Below, in pieces: positions 8,257 to 15,871 of a DNA stretch of 64,000 bases. This DNA comes from Polynucleobacter sp. (GTDB taxonomy: Bacteria; Pseudomonadota; Gammaproteobacteria; Burkholderiales; Burkholderiaceae_D). Under the pieces are notes generated by a model. It did no database searches, was not told where the DNA came from, and saw only the letters and a list, made by a program, of their open reading frames with translations. Made by a program: the position numbers and the translations under genes. The stretch is from positions 1-64,000 of the forward strand of contig JAIPCX010000014.1 in assembly GCA_021737945.1 (NCBI GenBank), in the 5' to 3' direction. Every line of letters begins with the position of its first letter. The first letter of the stretch is position 1.

Positions 8257-10182
8257 TCACCATATGCCAAAGGTATATCCTGCTGGCATAGCCATGGGAC
8301 TGGAAACTAAGGGTCTATAGCTGCCGTAGGGATCAAATGAACCCAGCCCCGGATTCATTGTTTGCGGCATAAGACGCGGTGGCTCACGATACACATTGGC
8401 AAGCGACTGCATCATGGGCGAGCTCATCCCTGCACTCATACCTGCGCTCATCATCTGGGGCGAATACAAGGGAGCAAGTCCAACCGCACGCATGACGTCC
8501 GGCATACCAAATCCGATTCGTCGCTGATCACCGGGGACTACTGGCCGACACGACATTTTGATAACTTGAAAAAGTCGTTCAACACGCTCAGCACTGCGCT
8601 GACCCACAGATCCCTGAAATTCAGGATGATGTGCCAATACCAAAGCCGCTAACCCCACCACATGCGACGCTGCCATAGAGGTGCCATCCCACGCAGCAAA
8701 ACTATTTTCTGGCACCGATGAGGTGATAGCGACACCGGGAGCACACACAGCCACTTCAGGACCGAAGCAGCTAAAGCGTGCCACAAAAAAACCATTCGCA
8801 TCGACATTCGGTGTCACGGTCTGCGTGTGATAACTATCGGGTGGAAACTCATTCAATCTTCCAATCGCTGCGACAGCCATCACGTTAGCTGAAGAGGCAG
8901 GATAATTAACTGGGCCCGAAGAATTTCCCGCAGCGACAATACACGCAACACCCGCTTGCTTGGCGCGCATGATTTGCTGTTCAAGCGCTTCAGAGGGTTG
9001 CGCGCCTCCTAAGCTGAGGTTAACTACGTCAATTTGTTTTTCAATGCAGTATTCAAGAGCTTCAATTAATTGACTAATCTGGCCTGCCGGGAATAGCTTG
9101 ATCGCATGGACCTCAGCTTCAGGAGCAAAGCCACGTATCCCCGATGTTGAATCCTGGCCCGCGATCACTCCTGCACAATGCGATCCATGGGCGATGGTGT
9201 CAACAGTCCAATCCGTGGTGTCTTGTGTTTTATTGATGACGTCATAGCCGCGCGTTATTTTTATCAAGTCTTGATGTGTGTTCGCGATTCCGGAATCAAT
9301 CAGCGCAATGCGTATGCCTTGCCCTCGATAATGTGAGGGCAGCTGATCCAAACGCATCGCTCGTTGTCCCCACGTCAGTTGCTGTTGCTGTGGAAAATTC
9401 GTCAATGATGGCCAATCGCAGAGGGCGCGCAATCCTATGACGTTCATTTCACTACTACTCACATCCGGTTGCTCTTGGCAGAAACTCCAATAGTCCGAGC
9501 GCGGTTTAACGTACAGACGACGCAAACTTTGCGCACTTTCACCGATCAAGCTGAGCTTAACGCGACCCTTGGCATCAGTGATGCCGCTGGCAGGAATCAA
9601 ACCACCCATAAGACATACCTCGGCATCTTTAATCGGGCTGCCATTTCCCTGCACCAGAAATTCAGCGGTGAACGCAGGGCCAGTCGTGGGTAGATTGCAG
9701 TTAACTAACGAGGCCTGCGCATAATTCATGTCGAGTAGTTGCAATGGTTGATCGCGCTCGATAATCAATTGACCCTGTGCTTGCAGTGAAAGCGAACGCG
9801 CTTTGTCATCCGTCATACGCGCTACCAGCACGGCAGTGCAGTCAGGCATGCCCGTGGCGAGAGTGCCAACGGCATGCTTAGGACCAACACGATCGATGAT
9901 TTCTATATCGGGACTATCGCGTAGTGCTTGTTCGATAGCGGAAAATTGCAGCGGCGACAAATCCATCATCTGCATTTGATGATGACGTCGTGGCGCAATC
10001 AGAAACCGACCTTTGCGTTGTTTCATCTCGCGTGGCTTACTCGTTTGAGTGCCGTTTGATCCGATATTTGATGCGGTATTAAATGCAGCATTGCTTAAGC
10101 TGCTCGGCGCGTTGCTGGTATCAGATGAAGTAGCCGCACCGCTTTGGAATTCATTAGCAGTCGACTCTGGTTTAGTTACCAT
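8257..10182 (-). CDS. S8 family serine peptidase (subtilisin-like)
   Basis: Subtilase of 641 residues with an intact catalytic set: Asp296 (ALIDSG), His332 (HGSH), oxyanion Asn420 (AAGN) and Ser502 (GTSMAAS). Before the protease domain lie a Ser/Asn/Thr-rich disordered N-terminus (1-50), a stretch at about 58-150 that may act as a propeptide, and a carboxypeptidase-regulatory-like beta domain at about 175-230 (GSPIKDAEV, TDAKGRVKL). The C-terminus (about 575-641) is Met/Pro/Tyr-rich with SAGM repeats. No signal peptide or membrane segment is visible, which is unusual for the family and suggests a cytoplasmic role or non-Sec export. The start has an AAGGGGA site. It follows the glutamine-rich gene by 65 bases. 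Confidence 0.9.
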   Translation of the reverse strand: MVTKPESTANEFQSGAATSSDTSNAPSSLSNAAFNTASNIGSNGTQTSKPREMKQRKGRFLIAPRRHHQMQMMDLSPLQFSAIEQALRDSPDIEIIDRVGPKHAVGTLATGMPDCTAVLVARMTDDKARSLSLQAQGQLIIERDQPLQLLDMNYAQASLVNCNLPTTGPAFTAEFLVQGNGSPIKDAEVCLMGGLIPASGITDAKGRVKLSLIGESAQSLRRLYVKPRSDYWSFCQEQPDVSSSEMNVIGLRALCDWPSLTNFPQQQQLTWGQRAMRLDQLPSHYRGQGIRIALIDSGIANTHQDLIKITRGYDVINKTQDTTDWTVDTIAHGSHCAGVIAGQDSTSGIRGFAPEAEVHAIKLFPAGQISQLIEALEYCIEKQIDVVNLSLGGAQPSEALEQQIMRAKQAGVACIVAAGNSSGPVNYPASSANVMAVAAIGRLNEFPPDSYHTQTVTPNVDANGFFVARFSCFGPEVAVCAPGVAITSSVPENSFAAWDGTSMAASHVVGLAALVLAHHPEFQGSVGQRSAERVERLFQVIKMSCRPVVPGDQRRIGFGMPDVMRAVGLAPLYSPQMMSAGMSAGMSSPMMQSLANVYREPPRLMPQTMNPGLGSFDPYGSYRPLVSSPMAMPAGYTFGIW

Positions 10183-10204
10183 GGTTTTCCCCTTATCAAT
10201 TGGT

Positions 10205-10225
10205 CCTGCCGCACGTGGCGGCAGG
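10205..10225 (-). promoter_or_regulatory. Hairpin between the Gln-rich gene and the S8 protease gene
   Basis: Perfect 8-base-pair inverted repeat CCTGCCGC / GCGGCAGG with a five-base loop, lying 22 bases upstream of the protease start in the transcript. There is no T-run after it on the minus strand, so it is more likely an mRNA-stabilising or attenuating element than a full terminator. Confidence 0.45.
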
Positions 10226-10247
10226 GAGCTCTGGTTTATGCTGCCAA

Positions 10248-10850
10248 TCAGTGCAGGGTCTGTTGCGATCCAGAGTACCCTTGTTGACTACCACTTTGGT
10301 AGGCTTGATAAGGCTGCAGTTGCTGTTGTTGAAGTTGTGCGATTTGTTGCGATAACTGGTGTGACAGTTGGTGCGCCAACTGGTGCAATTGTTGAAGCTG
10401 CTGAAGTTGTTGCAGTTGCTGGATTTGTTGAAGCTGTTGCAGTTGTTGATTTTGACCGTAGCCTTGTTGATTCGTGCCGCCTACTAGATTGCTTCCCATA
10501 CCTGATTGACCAAACAAAGCACCACCTCCCATTTGCTGATTACCTTGGCCGGTATTACCCCAAAAATTTTGCGGCGACAGTTGTTGCTGATGCTGCTGTT
10601 GGTTCAGTTGCTGCAATTGTTGTTGCAACTGCTGTTGCGCATAGGCTTGTGCAAAAGGGTCTTGTTGAAACTGAAGATTCGCTCCACAAAGGCCTCCGGC
10701 ATTTTGCCCACTCTGATTTGCCCATGCTGAATTGCCTAATCCGCTGGCGAATCCGCGTCCGCCCAAGGAAGCTCCCAGCAATCCCCATAACAAACCCTGC
10801 GGTGCCAATTGTTGGCCGCCGTAGCCACCCCATTGTTGAATTCCATTCAT
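10248..10850 (-). CDS. Glutamine-rich low-complexity protein
   Basis: Unrecognised protein of 200 residues, about 32 percent glutamine (64 by hand count), with much Gly, Leu and Asn. The N-terminus has WGGYGGQQ, then a glycine-zipper-like hydrophobic stretch (GLLWGLLGASLGG) at about 19-31. Two Gln/Leu blocks follow, the second with LQQ repeated about six times, giving either a coiled coil or a prion-like domain. One cysteine, no charged core and no classical signal peptide. The start at 10850 is set by AGGAGC seven bases upstream; the frame is open further to 10907 without a site. It leads a module with a subtilase and an HTH gene and could be that protease's substrate or partner. No function is assigned. 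Confidence 0.75.
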   Translation of the reverse strand: MNGIQQWGGYGGQQLAPQGLLWGLLGASLGGRGFASGLGNSAWANQSGQNAGGLCGANLQFQQDPFAQAYAQQQLQQQLQQLNQQQHQQQLSPQNFWGNTGQGNQQMGGGALFGQSGMGSNLVGGTNQQGYGQNQQLQQLQQIQQLQQLQQLQQLHQLAHQLSHQLSQQIAQLQQQQLQPYQAYQSGSQQGYSGSQQTLH

Positions 10851-11055
10851 AGTCGCTCCTAAAAATTGAGAAAAATGTGCCTCGTTCGTGAATGAACGCT
10901 TGCTCATGGCAACGCTTTTATTTGCGTCACTTACAGACTATGGTTGTCGCAGCGGTTAGTAATTGCAAATTGATCGGACAGTAGCTTGCGTAGTCTCAAG
11001 AAGAGGCTGCGTGCTTGAATTCAGATCAAGTTTAGAAACTAAATTTTTTGGTTAG

Positions 11056-11095
11056 GTGAAAAAAAACCGTGCAGGCTTTTCAGCGCTGCACGGTT
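11056..11095 (-). terminator. Intrinsic terminator of the lactate permease gene
   Basis: Inverted repeat AACCGTGCAG (11065-11074) / CTGCACGGTT (11086-11095) with an eleven-base loop. On the minus strand it is followed directly by a run of eight Ts. It lies about 37 bases after the permease stop codon. Confidence 0.9.
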
Positions 11096-11132
11096 ACATG
11101 TGACTAAAACGAATTTATTTTTTGCAGGTTGT

Positions 11133-12791
11133 TTATTTCACCAACAGTGTGAACGGATGAACATACGCTTGCAATGTAACGAGTATGCCCACCAGTGCTG
11201 CTAATGCAATGGAATGGAAAAACACATAACGTAAAATCTCACCTTCGTGACCGTACCATTTGGTCGCCGTCGATGCCACCACAATCGATTGGGCATCGAT
11301 CATCTTGCCCATCACACCACCGGAAGAATTAGCTGCAGCCATCAGAACCGGGCTCAAACCAAGTTGTTCCGCTGAAGTACGCTGTAATCCACCAAACAAC
11401 ACATTCGATGCAGTATCAGAGCCAGTTAACGCAACGCCTAACCAGCCGAGCAAGGTACCAAAGAACGGATACAAAACACCCGTGTTGGCGAAAGCTAAGC
11501 CCAGCGCTGAATCAACGCCGGAGTAACGTGTCGCATAGCCTAAAGCCAGCATGGCGGCAATCGTTAGCAGCGAGTAACGAAGCAACTTAACCGTATCCCA
11601 ATAAATAGCGAGCATCTCGCGAACTTTGTAGCCCATCACGAAGGCTGAGGCTACTGCAGAGATGAAAATGCCCGTTCCAGTCGCAGATAACCAATTAAAT
11701 TTAAAAATTGCTTCTTCGATTTTTGGTACAGCAGCCACAGGTGGCATCTTTTGCACGAGCATATGTAGATTAGGCCATTCGATTTTGATAATCGAAATTC
11801 CATCGAGTACTTTCTTCCACTCGGGGATGCCCCACATCAAAACCACGACCGACAAAATCAACCATGGCACCCAAGCATTGATGACTTCCGAGCGAGTGTA
11901 GCTATGTCCCACGTGAGCGGTTGAGTCGATATGCTCGCCATCTTCAAGTTTTCCGGACGGTGAAGTCCAGATTTCTTTTGGTTTCCATACTTTGAGAAAG
12001 AGTGTCAGGCAAGCCATCGATGAAACGGCTGCGCCTACATCGACTAACCAAGGGCCGTGAAAGTTGGAGATGTAGTACTGAGGAATGGCGAATGCGGCTC
12101 CTGCTACTAGCACCGCTGGCCAAATCGCCAGCATGCCGCGAAAACCGCAGAAGGCCCAGATTAACCAAAACGGAACGATCAAAGAAAACAGTGGTAACTG
12201 ACGACCGACCATGCCAGACAACTCAAGCATATCGAGTCCAGTAACCGCCGCTAATGCAATGATAGGGGTACCTAAAGCGCCGTAGGCTACCGGTGCTGTG
12301 TTGGCTATCAGTGATAAACCGGAGGCCGCGAGTGGTGCGAAACCTAAACCAATTAACATCGCGCCCGTAACGGCGACGGGTGTACCAAAACCACCAGCAC
12401 CTTCAAAAAATGCGCCGAATGAAAACGCAATCAATAACAACTGCAAGCGTCTATCGCCGCTAATTGCAGCAATGCTTTCACGCAGGATGGTGAATTGACC
12501 CTTGCGCTCGGTGAGTTGGTACAGAAAGATCACATTCAAAATAATCCAGCCGATGGGAAACAAACCATAAGCCGCGCCATACAAGGCCGAGGCAACGGCT
12601 GCATTCGCTGGCATAGTAAATCCCCAGATGGCGACTACCAGCGCAGCAATCAAACCCATTAGGGCTGCAATGTGGGCCTTGATGTGAAAGAAGGCCAAAG
12701 CGGCTAACATCACGACAACAGGAATCGCTGCCGCAAAGGTTGAAAGCCAAACGTTATTGAATGGGTCGTAGATTTGTGACCACATAAGCAT
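11133..12791 (-). CDS. lldP: L-lactate permease family transporter
   Basis: Inner-membrane carboxylate permease of the LctP/LldP family, 552 residues against 551 for the Escherichia coli protein, with about twelve or more hydrophobic segments. Family motifs include the FGAFFEGAGGFGTPVA stretch, SDTASNVLFG and ANSSGGVMGKMI. It imports lactate and probably glycolate with protons. I use the ATG at 12791, six codons before an internal MWSQIYDPF, because AGGAG lies just upstream; an in-frame ATG further up lacks a site. Single-gene transcript by its position, ending at the terminator at 11056-11095. No lactate dehydrogenase gene lies nearby. Confidence 0.93.
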   Translation of the reverse strand: MLMWSQIYDPFNNVWLSTFAAAIPVVVMLAALAFFHIKAHIAALMGLIAALVVAIWGFTMPANAAVASALYGAAYGLFPIGWIILNVIFLYQLTERKGQFTILRESIAAISGDRRLQLLLIAFSFGAFFEGAGGFGTPVAVTGAMLIGLGFAPLAASGLSLIANTAPVAYGALGTPIIALAAVTGLDMLELSGMVGRQLPLFSLIVPFWLIWAFCGFRGMLAIWPAVLVAGAAFAIPQYYISNFHGPWLVDVGAAVSSMACLTLFLKVWKPKEIWTSPSGKLEDGEHIDSTAHVGHSYTRSEVINAWVPWLILSVVVLMWGIPEWKKVLDGISIIKIEWPNLHMLVQKMPPVAAVPKIEEAIFKFNWLSATGTGIFISAVASAFVMGYKVREMLAIYWDTVKLLRYSLLTIAAMLALGYATRYSGVDSALGLAFANTGVLYPFFGTLLGWLGVALTGSDTASNVLFGGLQRTSAEQLGLSPVLMAAANSSGGVMGKMIDAQSIVVASTATKWYGHEGEILRYVFFHSIALAALVGILVTLQAYVHPFTLLVK

Positions 12792-13043
12792 GTCTCCTGA
12801 AAAAACTTGGATCAACAATCACCGCAAACTGACTATCGATGAAATTGTTATTTTTTCTAGTTAATCCACCATGATATTGAACGACGCTACCCTTGTCCAC
12901 GTTCAATGGCAGATGAAGTTGGCGTAATTTTCAAGCGAGGGTGAAAATTCTTAAACGAAGAGTCTTTGCCTTTAACTTCCATTAACAGCGGTGATCTTGC
13001 TGCTTGTCAGGCTGTGATTAGCCTGACAAGTCTTTTTTCAGTC
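12792..13043. other. Intergenic region upstream of lldP
   Basis: About 250 bases between the lactate permease start and the ene-reductase stop. It must hold the lldP promoter, but I cannot place -35 and -10 boxes with confidence. The only clear element is the plus-strand terminator-like hairpin at 13003-13037. Confidence 0.5.
13003..13037 (+). terminator. Terminator-like hairpin with plus-strand T tract
   Basis: Perfect 11-base-pair repeat CTTGTCAGGCT (13003-13013) / AGCCTGACAAG (13020-13030) with a six-base loop, followed by TCTTTTTTC on the plus strand. The adjacent gene, the ene-reductase, is on the minus strand and ends at 13044, so the T tract points the wrong way for it. It is either a bidirectional terminator or the end of an unannotated plus-strand transcript. 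Confidence 0.7.
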
Positions 13044-14162
13044 TTAGCGCTGAGAAGTTTTAATCGCGCCAAAGACGGAAGGATAGCCAGAGGGCAGGCA
13101 GCGATAATATTGCGTCGAGCCTTGGACAGTCCCACCCAGCTCTGCTGCAGCGCGCCATGGCCAGCGCGGTTCAGCAATCATGCCACGCGCAAGTGCAACC
13201 ATGTCAGCCTTTCCCTGTTGAAGAATCTCTTCGGCTTGTTTAGGTTCAGTGATTAAGCCTACAGTCATAACAGGAATAGTTACTTCGGCCTTGATCTTTT
13301 CGGCAAACGGCACTTGATAACCTGGGCCCAAGGTGATTTTTTGATGCGGTGATACGCCGCCCGATGAAATATCGAGAAAATCTGCACCCATAGCTTGCAG
13401 GCGTTTTGACAACGTGATGCTTTGCTCTACATCCCAACCACCTTCTACCCAATCGGTTGCTGACAGTCTGGCGCCGACTGCAATGTCCGGTCCGGCAGCA
13501 GCGCGAACGGCTTCAAAAGCCTCCAACACAAAGCGCATGCGATTTTCTAGCGAACCACCATACTCGTCAGTACGAGCATTGGACAAGGGAGATAAAAATT
13601 CATGCAAGAGATATCCGTGCGCTGCATGAACTTCGATGACCTCTAAACCGAGCTCACGTGCACGACGTGCGCTTACAGAAAAACTTTGTATCAACTCTTT
13701 TATTTGTTGTTTGCTTAATTCAGTCGGCACCAACTCACCTTCTTTGTGGGCGATCGCAGAGGGTGCAAAGGTAGTCCATCCGCCTTCGCTGGGCGTCATG
13801 AGTTCGCCACCTTGCCAGGGTCTGTGGCTGGAGGCTTTGCGTCCGGCATGCCCCAATTGAATCGCTATCTTGATAGGCGAGACCGCTCGCAGACTGTTAA
13901 CCAGTTTTTTTAAGGCCTGAAAATTTTCTTCGCTATATAAACCAACACAACCTGGAGTAATGCGCCCCTCTGGAGTAATTGATGTCGCTTCGATGTAAAG
14001 CAAGCCAGCACCAGAAAGTGAGAGCGATCCTAAGTGCGCGTGATGCCAGTCATTGACATTACCGTCAACCGCAGAGTACTGGCACATAGGAGAAATGACG
14101 ATGCGATTTGGTAATTCGACCTGACCTAATTTTATAGGTGTAAATAAAAGTGGAGCAGTCAT
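13044..14162 (-). CDS. FMN-dependent NADH:flavin oxidoreductase, YqjM-type old yellow enzyme
   Basis: Ene-reductase of the old yellow enzyme family, 372 residues, an FMN-binding TIM barrel that reduces activated C=C bonds with NADPH. The thermophilic-like/YqjM subgroup is indicated by Cys27 in SPMCQYS, the QLGHAGRKAS motif, the EVHAAHGYLLHEFLSP motif with the substrate-binding histidine pair, and the C-terminal MVALARGMIAEPRWPWRAA stretch. It starts 50 bases after the ribA stop codon on the same strand, which links a flavin biosynthesis enzyme with a flavin user. Physiological substrate unknown; enone detoxification is typical. Confidence 0.92.
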   Translation of the reverse strand: MTAPLLFTPIKLGQVELPNRIVISPMCQYSAVDGNVNDWHHAHLGSLSLSGAGLLYIEATSITPEGRITPGCVGLYSEENFQALKKLVNSLRAVSPIKIAIQLGHAGRKASSHRPWQGGELMTPSEGGWTTFAPSAIAHKEGELVPTELSKQQIKELIQSFSVSARRARELGLEVIEVHAAHGYLLHEFLSPLSNARTDEYGGSLENRMRFVLEAFEAVRAAAGPDIAVGARLSATDWVEGGWDVEQSITLSKRLQAMGADFLDISSGGVSPHQKITLGPGYQVPFAEKIKAEVTIPVMTVGLITEPKQAEEILQQGKADMVALARGMIAEPRWPWRAAAELGGTVQGSTQYYRCLPSGYPSVFGAIKTSQR

Positions 14163-14212
14163 TGTTTTAGTCCCTTAAAAAATAAAACGGCGAACACCTA
14201 TGATTGAAAAAC

Positions 14213-14890
14213 TTATTTTTTGGTGATCGCTGATATAGCTTGTTTCTGACTAGCCTCGTGGACTGGCGCGGAGCCTTGTGGGAGTAGGTGGCCCAGCTTG
14301 TGAGCTTTGGTCGCCAGATAATTTGAATTGAAGCGTGTGCTACCAACGACATGCTCGACACGCTCAACGTGTATGCCTAACTCTTCAAGCGCAGTAATTT
14401 TGCGTGGATTATTTGTCAGCAGACGTAATGACTGAACATCAAAATGACGTAGCAGAGGGCCGCATAAGGCGTAATCGCGTGCATCATCAGCAAATCCTAG
14501 CTGGTGATTCGCTTCGACGGTATCTGCCCCTGATTCTTGAAGTGCATAAGCGCGGATTTTATTCACCAGACCAATACCGCGACCTTCTTGTCGCAGATAA
14601 AGCACTAGGCCTCGACCTTCTTTGGCGATGTGTTTGAGTGCTGATTCAAGCTGTGTGCCGCAATCGCATCGAAGGCTGAACAGAGTGTCCCCTGTAAGAC
14701 ACTCAGAATGAATGCGCGCCAATACAGGCTGACCATCATTCACGGCGCCTAATGTCAGAGCGAGATGCTCTTTGCCGCTGCTTTTTTCTAGGAAAACATG
14801 CAAATCAAATGTCGCCCAAGGTGTCGGTAGGGCGCAGCTGGCAACGTGTTCTAGGTTGATCGATGATGAGGTACTTGATGGGTGAACCAT
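14213..14890 (-). CDS. ribA: GTP cyclohydrolase II
   Basis: First committed enzyme of riboflavin synthesis, opening GTP to the diaminopyrimidine with loss of formate. 225 residues, the single-domain length. Zinc-binding cysteines at 64, 75 and 77 ([17 protein letters not shown]), the RQEGRGIGL catalytic stretch and the NNPRK motif are present. No FMN riboswitch is visible upstream; instead a hairpin lies at 14915-14945. It probably shares a transcript with the downstream FMN-dependent reductase. This is a stand-alone RibA, not the RibBA fusion, so a further paralogue elsewhere is possible. Confidence 0.93.
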   Translation of the reverse strand: MVHPSSTSSSINLEHVASCALPTPWATFDLHVFLEKSSGKEHLALTLGAVNDGQPVLARIHSECLTGDTLFSLRCDCGTQLESALKHIAKEGRGLVLYLRQEGRGIGLVNKIRAYALQESGADTVEANHQLGFADDARDYALCGPLLRHFDVQSLRLLTNNPRKITALEELGIHVERVEHVVGSTRFNSNYLATKAHKLGHLLPQGSAPVHEASQKQAISAITKK

Positions 14891-14914
14891 GACTTATTTC
14901 GGCTTTCTGGCTGC

Positions 14915-14945
14915 AATGCGGCGTTACTGTTGCAGTCGCCGCATT
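14915..14945. promoter_or_regulatory. Stem-loop upstream of ribA
   Basis: Arms AATGCGGCG (14915-14923) and CGCCGCATT (14937-14945) with an inner ACTG/CAGT pairing, about 25 bases before the ribA start. On the plus strand it is followed by TTTAT. It lies between the regulator stop and ribA and could be a weak terminator for the regulator or a leader element of ribA. Confidence 0.45.
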
Positions 14946-14989
14946 TTATGTAATAGCCAGAATTATGCCGCAAATCATGCGACTAACCC

Positions 14990-15844
14990 CTAACGCATGC
15001 TTGAAGACTCTGAGAGCCAGCTAGTCTCACTGGCACGATTGTGGGCTGTGTCCTGCCAGGCTTCCAGTGTGTTGGTAGGTGGTTGGGCATCATAAGAATT
15101 AACATGCCGCATCACATAACCCGAGTTATACGAATTCGTGAGTGTGAACTGGCAGCGTGTCACGGCCTCAATTTTGAAGCGCAACTGAAACATGGTGACC
15201 CGTATATTGCTGCCTTCTGTTGAACGACCCGAGAGCTTAAAAAGTAAATGAATATCTTCGTTAGGAATGAGCGTTCCGAAGTGATTAAGAAACAGCTCGG
15301 CAACCGCAACTTCAGATGCAGTCAATTGCGCTGTATCGCCTGCATAGCAGAGCATACGAGAATCCGGTAACAACGTTAAAACACCATACCCCAGCTCTGA
15401 ACGTAATCGTTGATTGCGTTTTAAGCTTGAGAAAATTCGACGAACCAGATCATCAAGTGAGACAGGTTCTATCAGCCAATCAAAAACGATTTCAGGCATG
15501 TCCAGCAATTCTGATGCAGCTATCTCGCGACCGAGCACCATAATCACTGGCGATATTTCTTGCGTTGGTCCGTGGGCCGATCGCGCATGCAGCGATTCGC
15601 GTCGCTCTATCGTTCTAACATCTTCGATGATCGCCAGATCTTGTGCTTCCATAATGACTACCGATAGCTCGCTTGAGTCATTTTCTACATAGTCAGAGTT
15701 GAATGGGGGTGCCAAGGGTAGCAATTGCCAGGTAATGAGCTTGCCGTCCGCACCCGAGCGTGGAAATGGGGATTTAGCAGAAGCGATTGCTTTTGTGATC
15801 CGTTGGTAAAGCGTGTTTCCCATGATTTTCAGCACGATCTTCAC
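14990..15844 (-). CDS. Atypical OmpR-like winged-helix transcriptional regulator
   Basis: 284 residues. The C-terminal half (about 155-250) looks like an OmpR/PhoB winged helix: a LTASEVAVAELFLNHFGTLI segment, then an IRVTMFQLRFKIE recognition region, then a YNSGYVMR wing. The N-terminal half resembles a degraded receiver domain: VVIMEAQD in place of the phosphoacceptor strand, and EP where the conserved Lys-Pro should be, so phosphorylation is unlikely. The start is a GTG at 15844 with GGGAGAG upstream; an ATG at 15825 is an alternative. No histidine kinase is adjacent. It lies 27 bases after the broken LysR gene. Target unknown. Confidence 0.7.
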   Translation of the reverse strand: MKIVLKIMGNTLYQRITKAIASAKSPFPRSGADGKLITWQLLPLAPPFNSDYVENDSSELSVVIMEAQDLAIIEDVRTIERRESLHARSAHGPTQEISPVIMVLGREIAASELLDMPEIVFDWLIEPVSLDDLVRRIFSSLKRNQRLRSELGYGVLTLLPDSRMLCYAGDTAQLTASEVAVAELFLNHFGTLIPNEDIHLLFKLSGRSTEGSNIRVTMFQLRFKIEAVTRCQFTLTNSYNSGYVMRHVNSYDAQPPTNTLEAWQDTAHNRASETSWLSESSSMR

Positions 15845-15871
15845 TGGCTCTCCCTTTGGGCTAACAAATTA

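Noticed and set aside
10300-10470. Repeat DNA resembling a short-repeat array
   Set aside because: The period of three and its nine-base variants come from LQQ codons in a coding sequence. There are no constant repeats with unique spacers, so it is not CRISPR.
10750-10800. Double-glycine bacteriocin leader in the Gln-rich protein
   Set aside because: LGG follows a hydrophobic stretch, but the usual acidic leader pattern is missing and no C39-type peptidase transporter is nearby.
10049-10852. Long plus-strand open frame opposite the Gln-rich gene (267 codons)
   Set aside because: It is antisense to the CAG/CAA repeats, which cannot give stop codons in that frame. The translation is a Val/Ala-rich repeat of no known family and there is no ribosome site.
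12966-13256. Plus-strand open frame over the ene-reductase 3' end
   Set aside because: It runs through a terminator hairpin and antisense to a clear gene, with no known family.
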